From the NCBI GenBank assembly GCA_037577475.1, contig CM075194.1:6685992-6749991 (forward strand): 64,000 nucleotides of DNA. Reading direction: 5' to 3'. Positions within the stretch are counted from its first letter, which is position 1. Every line of letters starts with the position of its first letter. Under the pieces are notes generated by a model. The model searched no databases. It was not told the DNA's origin and saw nothing but the letters and a program-made list of their open reading frames with translations. The translations under genes were made by a program, and so were the position numbers. This document shows positions 22,986-37,600 of the stretch, piece after piece. The stretch comes from Chaunax sp. Z400. Taxonomy: Eukaryota > Chordata > Actinopteri > Lophiiformes > Chaunacidae.

Positions 22986-25900
22986 TTTGACAAAATGCAG
23001 AACATTATTCCTGCTGGACAAAACTACTGGAAAAAATGAATTCCCTATCATAACATTCGTGATTTGTTGTTTTTTAAGTACCTTTTTCTGTTTTCTTTTT
23101 TCTATTAACTGGTTTAGCAATATTTTCATTAATTTATTCCTATTATCTTTAGAATTAATTAGAAATTTGATACATACATATCTTGATTACATTTCCTGTT
23201 CATTTCTAATGTCTGCTTTGATGATCATAGATGATGGAGAGAATCGGCAAAACTTTTTAGGTCCTGGAACTTGTTGTTTCTTATGTCCTAATGTGTGTTT
23301 TTTCACTATGTGATGCCTCAGTATTTGTTTTTTCTTTGTTTTTTTCTTTCCCTAATTAACCAACCAATATATTTTCATTATTATTATTACTTATTTTTTG
23401 TTCTATTTGTCAAAACCATTATACTTATGTTAATTTATTTTATTTTATGTGTCTAGCTATTGTGATTTATGTGGTGAGGCTTTGGGGTTGGGATGCATTA
23501 TCTTGATGGAATGGTGCAGGAAAAGCTGAGAAAACTGGGAACTAAAAAAATGCACGTCATTGTAGCAATATTCTATAAATATGTACATTCAATAAAGATT
23601 TGATCACAGAAAATAATCCAAATATGAACCCTTCATTCGCCCACTGATGACAAAGATTGCATTGAAGTAGATTTATTTAACTGAAAATCTTTTGTCTGAG
23701 GCATCATATTCATTTTGGGGATCTTCAATGCCCCAGAGCTGCACAGGAGTCCTGGTATTTTGACTTAGTATATGGCTGACTTAAGTCTGAAGTCTATTTA
23801 TTGGAGAGCTGTGCTGGAAGTATTTTGATGCGACATTCTGCTCTCACTACTAGCCATAAGTATAAAATGAAAACATTGAAAGCAATTTATTTGCAATGCC
23901 AGGGTTTTGAATCCCTTCTCTCTTTTTTTTGTTTTGAATCATTTCTCTCATAACTCCCTTCCTGTTTTGTGTCTGAACAACATTTCATGCAGCAGAAATG
24001 CCACAAAGATCATCTTAAAAACAGAAAGAGCAGTATTCCCTGGGACTCTGTTCAAGGACTGAGTGAAATGTCACCTAAATGAAGAATGACAGCGATATCC
24101 AGCCAGAGGACAGCTTCCTCATTCTCCCCGTTTTTCTGAGCTAGATAAATCAGCTCAAGGTTCCTCCGTGATCCTCTGTGTGGCGGTGGAGGGGGATTTA
24201 TCATTCTCAGATAACGGCTCGGCCCTCGTCGGCGTTCACTTTTACCCTCTGCATGGAATTTATGGGAACTGGTGGTATTGTGTGTGCAAAGCCTGCCGAG
24301 TTACACAACAGAGTGCAAAGGGCTGCACAACAAGACAATCCAATGCGCTCACACACTATTAAAGTCTACGCAGAGAACACCATTCAGACATATTAAATAA
24401 ACGGGTTTTCAAACAGTGATTTGCAAAAGTGAAAATGCAGCGAAGGTGCAACTGGTGTCACTGCAGTGTGCAACAGTTCACTCAGTTCTTCAACAGTGCA
24501 ACCCATCAAGTTCTATATGATAAGAACATGCCTGGAACATGCAAAAAAAAATGGTTCCACTATATATTTAAAAGAGTGCCGTGCCTCATATCACACGGTG
24601 TTAAGGAATTTCCAGTATTCATTTTCATCATTATTTTAGCTCCAAGCTGATTCCCATCCAGCCATCCACAACACTAGTAAACACATAAATAATTACTACT
24701 ATCATAATTACAAACAGTCCGACCTCGTCTTTCAAGCTTCACCTCATATGCCTGTTATCTATTATCTGCAGTATGAATAAAAGCCATCTGTGTAACTGTG
24801 TCTATGTAATTACCTAATTAAAGCTGTTAGCCCAGCAAAATTAACCTCTGCTAACGCCATTAAAACAGTACAGTCATATACATAGAGTGAATGTCATTTC
24901 GAAAAACTCAGCCAAATAAAAAAAATTAAAAGACAGTCACATCGGTTAAGAAATGTTTCTCCATCTTTTGTTCAGGCTTTTACTCTGAAATAAGGAACGT
25001 CAGCTGGAGGAGAGAGATTCATGCGAGGATCAAGGTTCTCTCATTCTCTCCTCCTCAAGTGATTTACAAGTCCAATCAATACTGCTGTGTGTAATGCTGT
25101 GGAGGGAACGAGCGTGGCCGCTTACTACGATCCTTTCAAAGCAGACACATATTTAAGGTGCTGATCTGTGTTTCCGTTCTCAGAGCTCACAAATACAGAG
25201 AGGTTTATCGATGTTTTTATGCTGTGTGACATGTAACAAGCCCGGCAGGTAAGCTGGCTGTGCTTATTGCAGTTCTTCTCAACTGACTGAGGAACAAATC
25301 TGGTAATATCCCATATTTCTCTGATCCCGGGAAAAATCGACAGTAAATTAATCCCACTGACAATTGATGTGTGGTCTATTCAAAGCTGGATATACTATAT
25401 ATCTGTATGTATAAGATAGAAAGATATATTATCCATGGTGTGCACTGTGTCAATGCACTATTATTCACTAGTATTATGTAGCTTTGATGAAGACTTGTAG
25501 AGGGTTCTCTGATAGTCATTTTAACTAGTTTTCCTCTTGTGTTGTGGTTCTTTATACGGAATTTAAAACCACGTATTTTCTACAGACTAATGGGAATCTC
25601 CACTTTTTTGTTTTGGAGAGCCTGGCGTCTTATTTGCTTTCATTGTCCGCAGTGTTTCATTTATCTCTGTTAACCACGTTGCTGTGAAGTCGTCATTCAA
25701 TGTTACACTTTAAGTGTTTCAGCAGCCTTCTCTTGAAGTGTTGATCCCATTTTTTACAAAGTTTTTGGGACAGTTTCCAGTGTTTCCCTAGACGGTGTAG
25801 AAAGATCGTAACACAACGAACAAGGAAAATGCAGTTTATTATGAGTGAGTCCCACATACACTGTCCTGCTACCATAAATACTAACTAGAACACCTAATGT

Positions 25901-27158
25901 GTGTAATATACAGCTGAAAATAGTCCCCAACAGACACATTACTTATTTCTATTGAGTAATGTTTGCTCTAAACTACAGTGACCAGCTGTTTTAGGAAATT
26001 ACTGAGCCCTTTTATGAATGAAACCACATATTTGTGGCCCGCTTTTAAAGATTTATGAATATTACCAATAGCTCAGGGCTGAGAGCTACATATGGGTAAA
26101 AGCTGGAATGTATTGAGTAGCAGACTAACACATTACTGGTTTACGTCTTTCATGGGATTTTGCAGACAAACTAAAAATAAACAACACCACCAGCCTGATC
26201 CTTTGAACTCGTACAACTGCAGCTGATTTGTGCCGACCCCAAAGGTCAAAATAAAATCCTGTGAATGTTCATCGTGCTGCATTGAAGAATGGGGGTGTGT
26301 TATCACAAAAGGTTTAATTCCAACAAGATGAGAGAACCGCTCCACACCTGCAGTGTTGACAAAAATCATTACTGGCATGGAAGTGAAGCAGCCATTATTA
26401 CTGCTTTTGATGATGCGATCAGCCTCTTGTGGGGATGATTGATGAATTTAAGTAAACTCAACTTTCCTAAAATACACTCCAGACTCTTTGGCATGAAGCA
26501 CCTCATTTAGGGAATTATTAGATTTCCCTTTATGTTGTTGTTTTTTTCCCCTTCTCTGATAATGAAGCATCATTTGACACAGACCATCAAGCACACACTC
26601 CTACGGCCCCGTCATCATATCATGTGCTCTCGGATTCTTGAAAAGAAAGACGTTCCCTGCTCATTAGCTGATATCCTGTGGCACAGCTGTCTCTATTTTT
26701 GCTTGTGAAGCTTTTGTTGCTGACCTCCAGGTGATTTAGCCCCCCCCCTTCCATCTCCCACTCATCCAGTTCATCCCTTGATCGCCTCTGGGCAGTTGTA
26801 TTTTTTTTTAGCATCTCTCATGAATGTCTTTTTATGGTGCTGCGTATTGAACGTTTGAAGCTGCATCCTTATTAGGTCATTCTGGTCGATGACTGGAGTG
26901 TGAATACAGTAGCTGCAGTAACCATGTGCTTTCAGGCTGTAGCCACATATTAGCTTGCGAGGTTTGATGTATTTTGCCAACATGTGACAATAATCAATAA
27001 CATCCACAGGCGGTGATGAACTCAGTCTGCTGGGAAGGACTTCGACCTGGATGCATGATGGCTGCTGACCTCATTGTCTGCCCTCTGGTTTGGTCAGCTA
27101 AAACCTTTATTTTCCGTCCCACTTTCATCGTTATGCCAGTGAGGATTTCGTTTTCAGC
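22986..27158. other. Gene-free stretch, mostly unique DNA
   Basis: T-rich sequence fills about 23040-23460, with a 108-codon frame of hydrophobic, T-driven composition that I reject as a gene. The parts around 24100-24360 and 24780-24870 are complex, and the latter holds TAATTACCTAATTAAAG, a pair of homeodomain-type cores. A C9 run lies near 26740. No transposon was recognised. Confidence 0.5.
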
Positions 27159-27204
27159 TGACTCAGGTTGCTCTCTGCCTCATTGAGTCACATCTGCTGA
27201 GTCA
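27159..27204. promoter_or_regulatory. Cluster of three AP-1/Maf-type sites
   Basis: Three copies of TGASTCA fall within 46 bp: TGACTCA at 27159-27165, TGAGTCA at 27184-27190 and TGAGTCA at 27198-27204. The third is preceded by GC, giving TGCTGAGTCA, which extends towards a Maf recognition element. The consensus is established for bZIP factors. Whether this is an active enhancer is inference only. Confidence 0.4.
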
Positions 27205-28032
27205 CAGAAGAGCTGCAGCACCACGTCTCCTGATCAAAGGGGCTTGACTATCAGCAAAAACAGCAACTTTGGCAAACTCCAGCTTGTTGACATACGGCGG
27301 CACGATCGCTTCAAACTCATCCTGACACTTCTACGTTACTTATGCCGTGTGCATATAGCTGGACTTGCTCTTTGGCTTTGGAGATATGTCACATCTCTCT
27401 GTCATATCCCCGGCCCTCGGAGGTTTTGCTTTGTGTGCTGCTCATTCCCTTAATTAACTTCAGTTTTAATGCTACATGACAGACATGTCAAATTTCAACC
27501 CGATGTGAATTATCCAGGGTGAAATAAAAAACTGCATGCTCAACAGTTACAGCAGTCAAAATTAAAATTTCAGTACATGTTAGGATGTGACAGCAGGCTC
27601 TTTTTGTGTCGTATGATGTTAACCCCTCGCTTGTATTCATCTAACCTCAGATTAACCCCAAGAGATGAGATGCTGAAATAGTCTGTCATGAAATTTGACC
27701 CTGTGATCGTTACATCACAGGAAGTGTGATGATGAACATTTAAATCAAAGGCCTAATTTAAGTATATAAACCCATCAATACATAGCAGTAGATTGGACAG
27801 AAGAAATGAAAGGTCTCTCGGCTGGGAGACGTGTGCTTGATGCGTGTCAACAGAATTTCCCTTAGAGGGATTTAAAGAAAAAAGGATCCTGACAGCTTTT
27901 ATCAGGTGGCCACAAGTGCTAAATTACACAAAACTGTAATCCAAGGAGTTTAATACCCACTGCAGACTCAAACAACCAAACATTTCTTAAAATATGAGCA
28001 ATGGATGGATGGATGGAGCTGCTTGTGAAGTT
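27205..28032. other. Gene-free stretch
   Basis: No gene or recognised repeat, apart from a short ATGG run near 28001-28017. Confidence 0.5.
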
Positions 28033-28365
28033 CAGGCCCGGTTTACACAACACCGTTTTAGCTGGGGTTTTTTCTGCGTTTATAAAAACCTTCTGCGTTC
28101 ACATGGCATCGTTTCCAAAACGATCCCCGAACACATGGATCCGCCACAACAACTGAAAACGCTGGAGTATGTATGTATGTATGCCAAGGCAGTAGTAGGT
28201 GTTGTAACTTTTTCAAAATCAACACCACAGAACAAGATCACAGTGGCGGTTCAGCAAATCTACATTGGAGGAGCGTAAGTAAACTCGACAGAGTCTGCAG
28301 CACAAACAAAACCAGACAGTCCGACGTTGTATTTTTGTTGTTGTTGTTGTCAGTTTTCTCTTCTC
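28033..28365 (+). repeat. Probable MITE-like dispersed repeat
   Basis: The segment begins CAGGCCCGGTTTACACAAC and includes CTGAAAACGCTGGAGTATG, a GTAT microsatellite at about 28167-28183, and GAGCGTAAGTAAACTCGAC. I associate this order with a dispersed teleost element, but I cannot see a matching inverted terminus. The recognition is from memory and the boundaries are soft. Confidence 0.4.
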
Positions 28366-31300
28366 AATTATTTGAACCAGCGTCCTTCTAGCATCAAGCC
28401 CACTGCACTCACTTTCAGGTTATTTCTGCCCTCATGAAATGACCCAGTGCTATTTGTAGCTCTGTTCATAGCCACTGTCAGCCACAGTAAATGGGAATAT
28501 ATTGGTCTGGGGGAAGATGAGGGCGTATAAATGGGATAGATTGTGAGTGTCTGTTGTGGGAGGGCAGACCAGACTCGGCTGCATGAACCTGGCGGTGACA
28601 CAGACTCCTGGATGAGGGTCAAGAACACACACCTTCACCCTGAGCCATGCAGACAGTCCGAGCCTATAAACTCAAACCCATAATTGCACAAACCACAATA
28701 TGACTCCAAATTATCATAATATGTAAACTGAAATTATAATTATGGTGGTCTGTAGAGGTAGAACATTTTGAACCAGTTTTGCCTTCAACAACATTATTTC
28801 ACTACAGCATGTCCTGCAGCAGTTAATAATGATGATAAATAATTCTACCCCTGACAGCGAAAACACTCCTCCATCAGTAATTCTAAAACAGGTAAGAGAC
28901 CCAGCTGTTGATCCTTTCAATGGGAGGAAGAGATTCTTTTACATAAACATGCATATTAATGCGCTGCTGCAACCCAACCTGATAGGGGGGCTGATTAAAT
29001 TCTGGTTCTTTACCACCAACATGACATTCAAGAGTCTAAATCCTGTCCCAACCTTGTCAGCTGGTGTAAATAAAAACAATGTGGGGGAGATGAAACATTG
29101 CACTCCTCGACACAGGCAGTCAAATTAAAATATGTTCTGGCATTTTTCACCCGGGACAATCAGTCAAAACTTGTATGAATAAAATCAGTCAGGAAACAAT
29201 GATAATAAAAGCACTGCTGGCTCAGAAAAAAATCTATAACATTGTGATAATAATACAAAATAATATTAAAGATCAGAATATAACAGACACAAAGAAAGAA
29301 AGAATTAATAAGAAAAATTCTAACTGGGGATCAAGACAGTTTCAAACTGGACTTCAGCTTCAAGACACATCAGAGATTCTATAAATTCTGCTAAAGTTAT
29401 TGAGTTTTCTTCATCATTTCAGTTTCAAGGACCTGTATGAGTCACGGATGCTGAAATTCAATGGAAGACATTCAAGACGTCAGTTTGTTTCAGAAACCAA
29501 GATATCAGGCAGCGCTGAAAAAAAGGCTCCGACTCTCAGCGTAATAAACTATAAAAACAATCCTTATATTGAGGAAGGCTGTTCATAAATTATGCAGATC
29601 TCCAGGGGACTAAAGGGCCACAGCTTAATTGAGATGGCGTGAAGTCAAGAGCGAACAGGGACGGTTGAGGCCTCTTTTTCCACTTTCATCCTCCAAATAC
29701 CAAAGTGGAGCTTCTTTACATGTCTCTAAGGAAAAAAACAGTAGTGATAGAGAAACCGGGGGCACATTTTCAGGTGAGTTAAAAGAAAAGCCCTTCAGAT
29801 GAATAAATGTCTACGTGCCAGGCTGGAGAGAGTGCTCAGAGCAAAGACATAAACACATACGCCGAGACCTCTGCCTCATTCCTCTGCCTCATTCTACAGA
29901 AGGTCAAAAAGGCTTTACAGAGCCTGTAGGAGATCTTCAGATTGCAATTGTACGTCGATTGCGTCCACTGGGGGCTCTGAAATCCAAGAAGAGTCGATAA
30001 GCACTTGAGGGCCCCTCAAAACCATAAAGTGCAAACAACCGTTTACAGTTCCATACACTTTAAACAGCAAAATGGCTTTGAGGAACTCTTTAGTAGAGAT
30101 CAGCCAAATCAATTATATTCCAGGAAGACTTGAGAGATCAAAATGCCACAACAGAAACATGAAATGTTGAGGGTATGATATGTAGTGTATGTGAAAGTTC
30201 AAATAAGAGGTCTTCAAATTATTATTAGGACATTATTAGATATGATTCAGTTCCCAGGATGGTCCAAAATGAAAGCATGACCTGCGAGAGACTCTAGTTC
30301 AAATACGAAGATGGTATGTGGAGAGCGGAAAGCACTGTTGACAGATATATCAGACATGAAGGCAGAAAAGAAAAAAAGAAAAGAAGTACTGACAGAGATC
30401 CTACGTATATATAGTCTGTTTGAAGCACCTTTCTCAAGGGGGTCTAGTTGTGCATGTATACATGTTTGAGTTCAGGCACCCACTTCAAATGGGTTGCATG
30501 TGACACTGCATTACAGTGAAGATTTCAGGTGTAAATATTTTTGGAATTTTAAAATTTGGAATCTCAGGGCTTTCAGATACTTTTTATTTCTTATTTCTTT
30601 ATTTTAAACATCTTCTTCAGTTGTTGAGAATGCTGCTATGCAGTTTTGCTGTGATGCTCCTCTACTGTCTTGAGGACTAAGAAACTAAACTTTAAATCAA
30701 CATGCGCATGAGCAGATAATGAGCCTTTTTGGGGGGTGAACTGTTTATTGAGAACCGGTTTCATGATTGATATTATTTTCATTGATGGAATAAACCTAAG
30801 CCGGTGCATTTTGAAAGTTAGAACTGATCTGTCATGTAAGTCGCATTAAAAAGCTTCAGAAAGAGCATCAAATAAGTCAATCTGAAAAACAAAGATTCTC
30901 CACTTAAACATAAAGATTGATTGAGCTGAAATTTAAAAAAAAAAATCAACTCTTTATGCTCAGATCTACAGTCATATTGTGACTTTAGCAATGTATGCCC
31001 AAAACATTTTTAAAAAAAAAAGATATTTACGTATTTATATGAACCTCTTGCACACAGAGGTTCATCCATGAACCCTTGGCTTTTTTCCTGTGAGGCGTCA
31101 TTTGTTTCCAACACTTGAATTACAAGTAATAAAATCCCGACATTAAATCTAGATGCTTCTGCAATGATCGTATCTACAAATAAAATTTGATAATCGCCCC
31201 ACTGGCTTGAGAATCATTACAGGGTTTTTAACTGTACATATTTCACACACTTATAATTGCATTTCGCAGGGGGCTTTGATTCCATTACTTCTGATAAAGC

Positions 31301-34300
31301 CACATTCGACATGCCTGCAGAACAAAAAGGGATTTGGACAACTTTATAATGAAAAGGCTATTAACCATTCAGTGGATTTGATGCCTATTACGCTCTAATG
31401 AACCCCATTTTAGTGGGCAAATTGACAGCAGAAGCACTACATCTGTCCCCGGCTGGTGTAATTCATCCTAAGAGTTCTCAGGACATTTGTAATATATTGC
31501 TTTATAATGTGACACCTTCTTGTGCAGTGAATTAGCTCACCAGGAATCTCACAAGCAGCCCAGATTCTATTAAGACATACAATTTTAGCCACGAAACATA
31601 ATCGGTTGTTTATTTATTGAGACTCATTAACAAATTAGCAACAAATTAGTGTTGTAATGTCCAGGAATCTAAAGGGCCCCATTTGAAGTCAGCCTAGTAG
31701 TGGCTCACATTAAATACGATCTAGGAAACAGCATCTCTCTGACAGCTTAGCAGAGCAGCAGCCTCTTAGCAAAATTCCTGCTGGCGAGTCTGAAAAATGC
31801 TGACTTACAGTAGATTTAGTTTAGTTATTTAGCACAACAACTCGACTAAAAACACAGCCTAATTTACTGCATTACAGCCTGGAGGAAAAGCTCACATTCA
31901 CACGCACACACAAACAGCTGGGAGCTGCATAATGTTGCACAAATAATGCGCTGTTAGCCAGTAAGTAGGGGCAGGATTGTTGTCATTTTCCTGTTGAAGA
32001 CTTTGCAGATGTTTTACTGTAGGAAGGTTTTTGTTTTTGCCCCATTGGCTAGAGTGAGTTCTTCTGTAGTGACAGACAATTGAACAGAAACATCAAGACT
32101 ATTTGTTTCAAACTGGTCACACCTATACTGGAGTGAAAGACGGGACTAAACAGGAGTAAACAGCCATCATGAAGACAGTAAAATGTTGCAAAACTGATAT
32201 ATAAAATATAAAAACAAAAGAAAGTCTGTGGAAGATATCAGTGTGTGGCATACCCTGAGTAATAAGTCCCCAAACTACCTATTGTAACTGCACAGGAACT
32301 TACGTCTGGGGTAGCTTGTTGGCTAAACAAACTAGCTGCATTTTGAAAACACTCAAATTTACCTTTATGAGGCAGACCAATCTATTAATAAACTTTGTAG
32401 AACAACAGTGTACAGTCACATTAGGAGCTGTAGCAATGCTCTGAGCTGTGCACATGTCAGTGAGTTTAATATGCCCACAATGACAAAGCTAATGTGCTCA
32501 AATCTTATAGGTATGAGAGCCGAAGTCATGACTTCATATCTGTTCATATCACTTTTACACTTTGACCCCAAAGTCTGGAAATTGGCCTCACATTTCAGCC
32601 ATGTTTAATTTGCTATCAATTGTTTTTCTTGAAATCTAACATCCTCCAGAACTTGGTTATGTGCAACAACTTCCAATACTTCATGCACGTCAAAGACGAA
32701 GATTCATGAAAGTGTGTTGGCAACCTACAAAGCTAGACTGCTGTCAGATACATTAGACACCTCATTAGGTACAGACATCTGTGAGTTGGTTCAGCTTCAC
32801 AATGCTGCTGAGGCAAATTTAAATAAAAATAAGGACTTATGAGCAAAGCCATTGGTCTAGAAAAATGTTTTATTGAATCACATGTTAATACTTAATCACA
32901 GCAGCAACCAGGCCAACGCTGTAGATACACACCAGGGCAGTTCAAGTATAAATTTAACTGGGCCAGATTTTAAAACCAGGAAATGTAGATGGGCCAGATA
33001 TTTTCAGCAGCCTATTTAAAATATATATTTTTTAGCTCTGACAAATTTTAAATTAATGTAGTAAAAATAGCCATTTTCATCCATCGTGGTTATATCTGGA
33101 TCATATCTGCGAGGATGTGTGTGTGAAACATACATGGACATATTCACATACTTTGCATGATCTAAACTGCATGGGGCAAGTGCATTTAGAGCATGTCTAA
33201 CTCCCCGTTGCTAGTTACATGGTGCGTAATCTGGGCGCAAAAGTAAGGCACAGTCTCCCAGTTCTCTGTCCCACTCCATTTGACTGTAAAGCAAATACAC
33301 CAATATTACCTGAGATGGGGGACGAATGCTGTGCATCCGCCTATGTGTAGTGATGTGCATGTCGCAGTCCACCAATTGGGCAAGCCGGCTCATAAACGTC
33401 ATCATTCTGATCAATAGTGAAATAATATTGCTTACATGATGGAATTATGAAGTATATTACATGCAGCAATCCCCCAGCAGCAGATAAGAGAGAAACGCTG
33501 TGCACATTTATGCACAACACACAGCAGCTTAACTTTATTGATTCGTTAAATCTCCTGACCTGCTGAGAGGATCTTGCCCCGTTTTCCTCAACCCATCCAA
33601 AAGGTCACACACACAGTCCAGGTTCATACAGTGAAATCGTTTGAACTGAAGCAGGCATCCTCCTGATAAATCCTATGCTCCATCAGAGCTGTCAAAAAAA
33701 ATATTTATTTCACGAGCTAAAAGTTTCATTCTGACCTATAAAGTTTCGGAAAGTCTTTTGCTTAACTGTCCAACAATATTTGCTGCAGTGACATTACTAT
33801 GTGGATGGAGACGTTACAAAACACTGAAAGTAGTTAATCATCATAAGTCTAGACACAAGTAAATCCTTTCAAAGAAAACACTCATAAATCAATACAACAA
33901 ACAAATAAATCACCTGGAAAGCTTGAGCAGCTTAATACAATTCAAAAGACAACAGGGACTAGCAGAGGTGCAGTGAAATGTTCTTGCAGGTGTGGGTTTC
34001 TAAATTAGAGAAAATACTTCATTTGGGTGGGAGGTGGGTGAAAGAAGATGCACCGGCTGATTAGGATGATGTCAGAGCTGATCTGTGTATCACTAATGTT
34101 CAACAAGCAGAGTGTATGTGCATTCCAAACCGGCCTATGCTAGCATATCTGAGTAATGTTGCCTTTAAATAGCAGGAAAAATACTGTGCCATTGATGTAA
34201 GCCCATGTTTTGGCGGTCAATGACACAATTACTTCCTGATGTAAATTGCTGTAAAAAATTGTCAACTCCCTGTCCGCCATTTTGGTCTTGCTGCAAGTTA

Positions 34301-34369
34301 ACTAAGTCTAAGCTAAGTCTTGTAACACTACAGTAGAATGCCTCATTAATTAGACAAAATGCTCTCGAA
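28366..34369. other. Gene-free stretch, mostly unique DNA
   Basis: No transposon or coding motif was recognised in this 6 kb. There are A/T homopolymer runs near 30929-30940 and 31010-31021. The segment 31200-31650 is a good visual candidate for a conserved noncoding element and is treated as a finding. All open frames are under 100 codons and lack domains. Confidence 0.5.
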
Positions 34370-34640
34370 GTTTTGCAATGTTTTGCTCAATGAATGCAAG
34401 GTGGGTCTGGAAGTCATTGTCAGGAGGGATAACTAATATTAACAAAGCTGTCATTTTAACCCAAAGTACAATAACCAAGTTGTTTTTGTGCCTAAACCTA
34501 CAAAAAAATCATACATCTAAAATGAATTTTTCAATAATGATGTTTCACAGTTTTAGAAGGTACAGGAGGATTGATCGAGGTGCCGTAACAGGGAGCACAC
34601 TGTCTTTCAAGATGAAATCGACACAGAGCGCAATTTGTCA
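34370..34640 (+). repeat. Possible degenerate dispersed repeat
   Basis: The segment contains GTCTGGAAGTCATTGTCAGG and AAGTTGTTTTTGTGCCTAAA, strings that I associate with dispersed fish repeats, and an open frame of 145 codons that begins in it. The frame has no recognisable domain and probably stays open by chance. The family is unknown. Confidence 0.3.
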
Positions 34641-37600
34641 TTTGATTTTAATGACTTTGTGTGAATGTTGCAACAAATCCAATTGTATTTTCCCCACACT
34701 TTTTCAATGCAATACCCCCAGAATTGTGATGCACTTAGTGTCCTCAGTTTGCCTCGCTTCACTGGTTGAACAAAGCATTAATTATCCTTCATCTTGGCTC
34801 GCCAATCCAGTTTAAAATAACCAAAAGCTTTTGAACCTGCCCTTATCCAGGCCTATTACATAGAAAATTGTAACTCCTGCTGCCTGCTTTGAATCCGTCT
34901 CCTTTGTTGTGTGTTTAGAGAGGTGATGGCCCAGATTTAGTGCTACACAGTCTGCAGCCTATCAAGAAGCCTGATAAGCACTTGAGTGGTACTCGTTCAA
35001 GCTGTAAACTGATCTCAGATCAAATCCTTTCCTCTTTAAAAAGAGAAAAATCATCCACACTGACATTTTTTTATAAAGCTACAGAGCAGGCCATTACATT
35101 GTCTTATAAATATATATAAATAGCTAAATAAGCCCTTGCTTTCTGTATGGAAATGTGAAAGTTCTTAGAAATTAATTTTTGAGTTTTATCTAAAAACAGC
35201 AGCAACTCACCAGCAAGCAGCAAGGCATTTATCACAGCAAGGCCCCACCTCTGTTAGGCTATGTCAAGACAGCAGTGTTCATAGTTGCCGGGCAAGACGT
35301 TACATTAGTGGAACGCATGTATCCACATAACATGTATCCAGCAGCTATCAGCTCGCACAGATCATTAGCTTTGATTTTCTTTTTTAATAGAAAAGAGGTG
35401 ATAGAATGATGCACATGAGGCTGTGCATTTTTAGAAATTCAACAACCTGCTCAAATTTCCATTCAGGACAAAGACTTTGTGTGCAGTGACTGTTTTTTTA
35501 TCCAACATGGACAAGAAATTCAGGAGTTTGACCTGAGGTACAGGTACATTTAAAATGTTGGCGTTTAAAACTCGTTATTTATCTGGTCTTGTTGCTATTT
35601 TTGTCATGTGTACAAACTAGTGTCCCTGTAAGACCTCTGGTTCACATGCTGTTGCTTTGTGCTCCTTGGACACGTCCTCTTTACCGTTAGTCATAAGAGG
35701 TGAGTGTAGGATGCAGCACGCCATCATTTTCTCATACATTTCGCTCGGAAAATCACATAAAAGCCTTTTTGCATCCGCACCAGGCATTCAAAAGATCTTG
35801 TCTCTCTTTGTGCAGCTGTTGGTGGACAAACACTGCATCATCATTACCAGGCAGCATGTGTTTGTGCTTGTGCTTGTTCTGCTCCCTCATAGATATTCAA
35901 AAACAAATGATCAACTACAGCTGTGAGAGCACACTCTGATCTGGCTTGCTCAAGACTCCTAAAGGACCAGCCGTCATTTAGCAGAATTGCTGTGACTCGC
36001 TGGCTAATGTGGGGTGTTTTTCAGGCTGTAAATTCACATGTTTTCTACTCTGCACAAAGGGTTGCTCTGTTTGCATGGCCCACATCATGCATCTTTAATG
36101 TTTTAGTGCTGTTCTGTTGGGGCATATGGGACAGCAAGAGTCACTTTTCTTTTGTACCTGGTGAGTGTTCACTAGCTGAAACAGTAAAGGTGTGAATGCA
36201 GTGTGTGCCGGAGCGATCATTAAGAAAAAGCTTTTGTGTCCTAAATTCTGCTCTAACAAATACTTTCACAGTGGGTTTACTTCAGCACACCTCAGCAGCC
36301 GCTTTCCAACAATCTATAAACATGAGCTTAAAAGCGAACATTGCTTATGATTTGATGTGACAATACTTGAACGCTGAAGCCTAGAAATTCACAGCAGACA
36401 TGTCAAATCTGAAAATGAAAAGTGTTGACCAGCAGGATCCTGCCAGACGTGATGTGGTTTTAAGACCGGAGCTGTCAAATCCTTAAATTAGAACCAAGGA
36501 TGCCCATATGGCGGTTTTCATGTACACTGCAAAAGACTGATGTCACTAATGTACTATGATGGCAATTTATTGCTTTAACATGGCAGATGTTCTCTGTAGA
36601 GTTTTGTAGGGTGGCCTTGGAGTGCAAATACAAAAGCAATTCACAAAACGCAACAGCAGCAAACAAAGAAAAGAGCAGAAACAACCTCGAGGGCAAAAAC
36701 ATTTGTGGGAAATGCCTTAATTTGCCTCAATATGTTGTGCTTTGAGTCAAAGTATTTGACAGATTTCCCTTTTTGTGGCCCTCAGGTCCAAGCACTAGCA
36801 GAGTGGAACCTTATATTAATCTAAATAATGTGATCAGCTATAAAGGAGGATAAAGTGACTCTATCCTGGTGGTAATACACCTGACTCTAGATCAGGGAGG
36901 TGTAGCATTAGGTTTATATATTCTATATATAGAATCTGATATGAAGAGGTTTTACCCTGCCGGTCTCTCACAGGAAAGGAAAGTAACTGACTGACTGATG
37001 CTGTCTGATTTGACTTGATGCAGTGAACCACAAGGATTTCAGGGCATGCCAAGATTGATTTGTCACAACCCCAGCTTCGTGTTCACATTTACTTTTCTGA
37101 AGCCGTTTTTCCTTTCACCCCAATAATGCTGGAGAAACTGCCGGGTCACCATCACTAATAATGTTGGATAAGAGAGTCCTTCAGGACACAGCTCCTTCAA
37201 TATCAACAACATCCTAAAAATAGCATTGATTTCTACCAAACATTTACTCACCATATGTGTGAATAATCTGTGGAACTGCTCCGGGTGATAGTTAGAGATA
37301 TAGAAGCAATTACACAGTAATAGATTCAATCTCAGGCCCAGAGAAACATAATTGGAGAGGGAGCTCTTGCCTACGGGCCAGAATATTGTATATTGTCACT
37401 GTCATTATAGACACTTGGCACAGCTTGATGCCATTAGTAATTTAAAATCAGCACATGAATGCCTGACGTTAAATGGAACACTTTAGATCGTAGCTTTGAT
37501 TACGCCGTAATGTTTGTCTGTCACTGTCCAAAAACCCTATTTGTTTTCTTGCTTGGCCAGTTGTCTGATCAAAAGGAAATAGTTGTCCACAGTATGGCGT

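Noticed and set aside
22987..23313. Hydrophobic 108-codon frame that looks like a membrane protein
   Set aside because: The hydrophobicity follows from T-rich DNA, and there is no family resemblance.
34378..34815. 145-codon plus-strand frame
   Set aside because: Overlaps a probable degenerate repeat and shows no domain. A chance open frame is the simpler reading.
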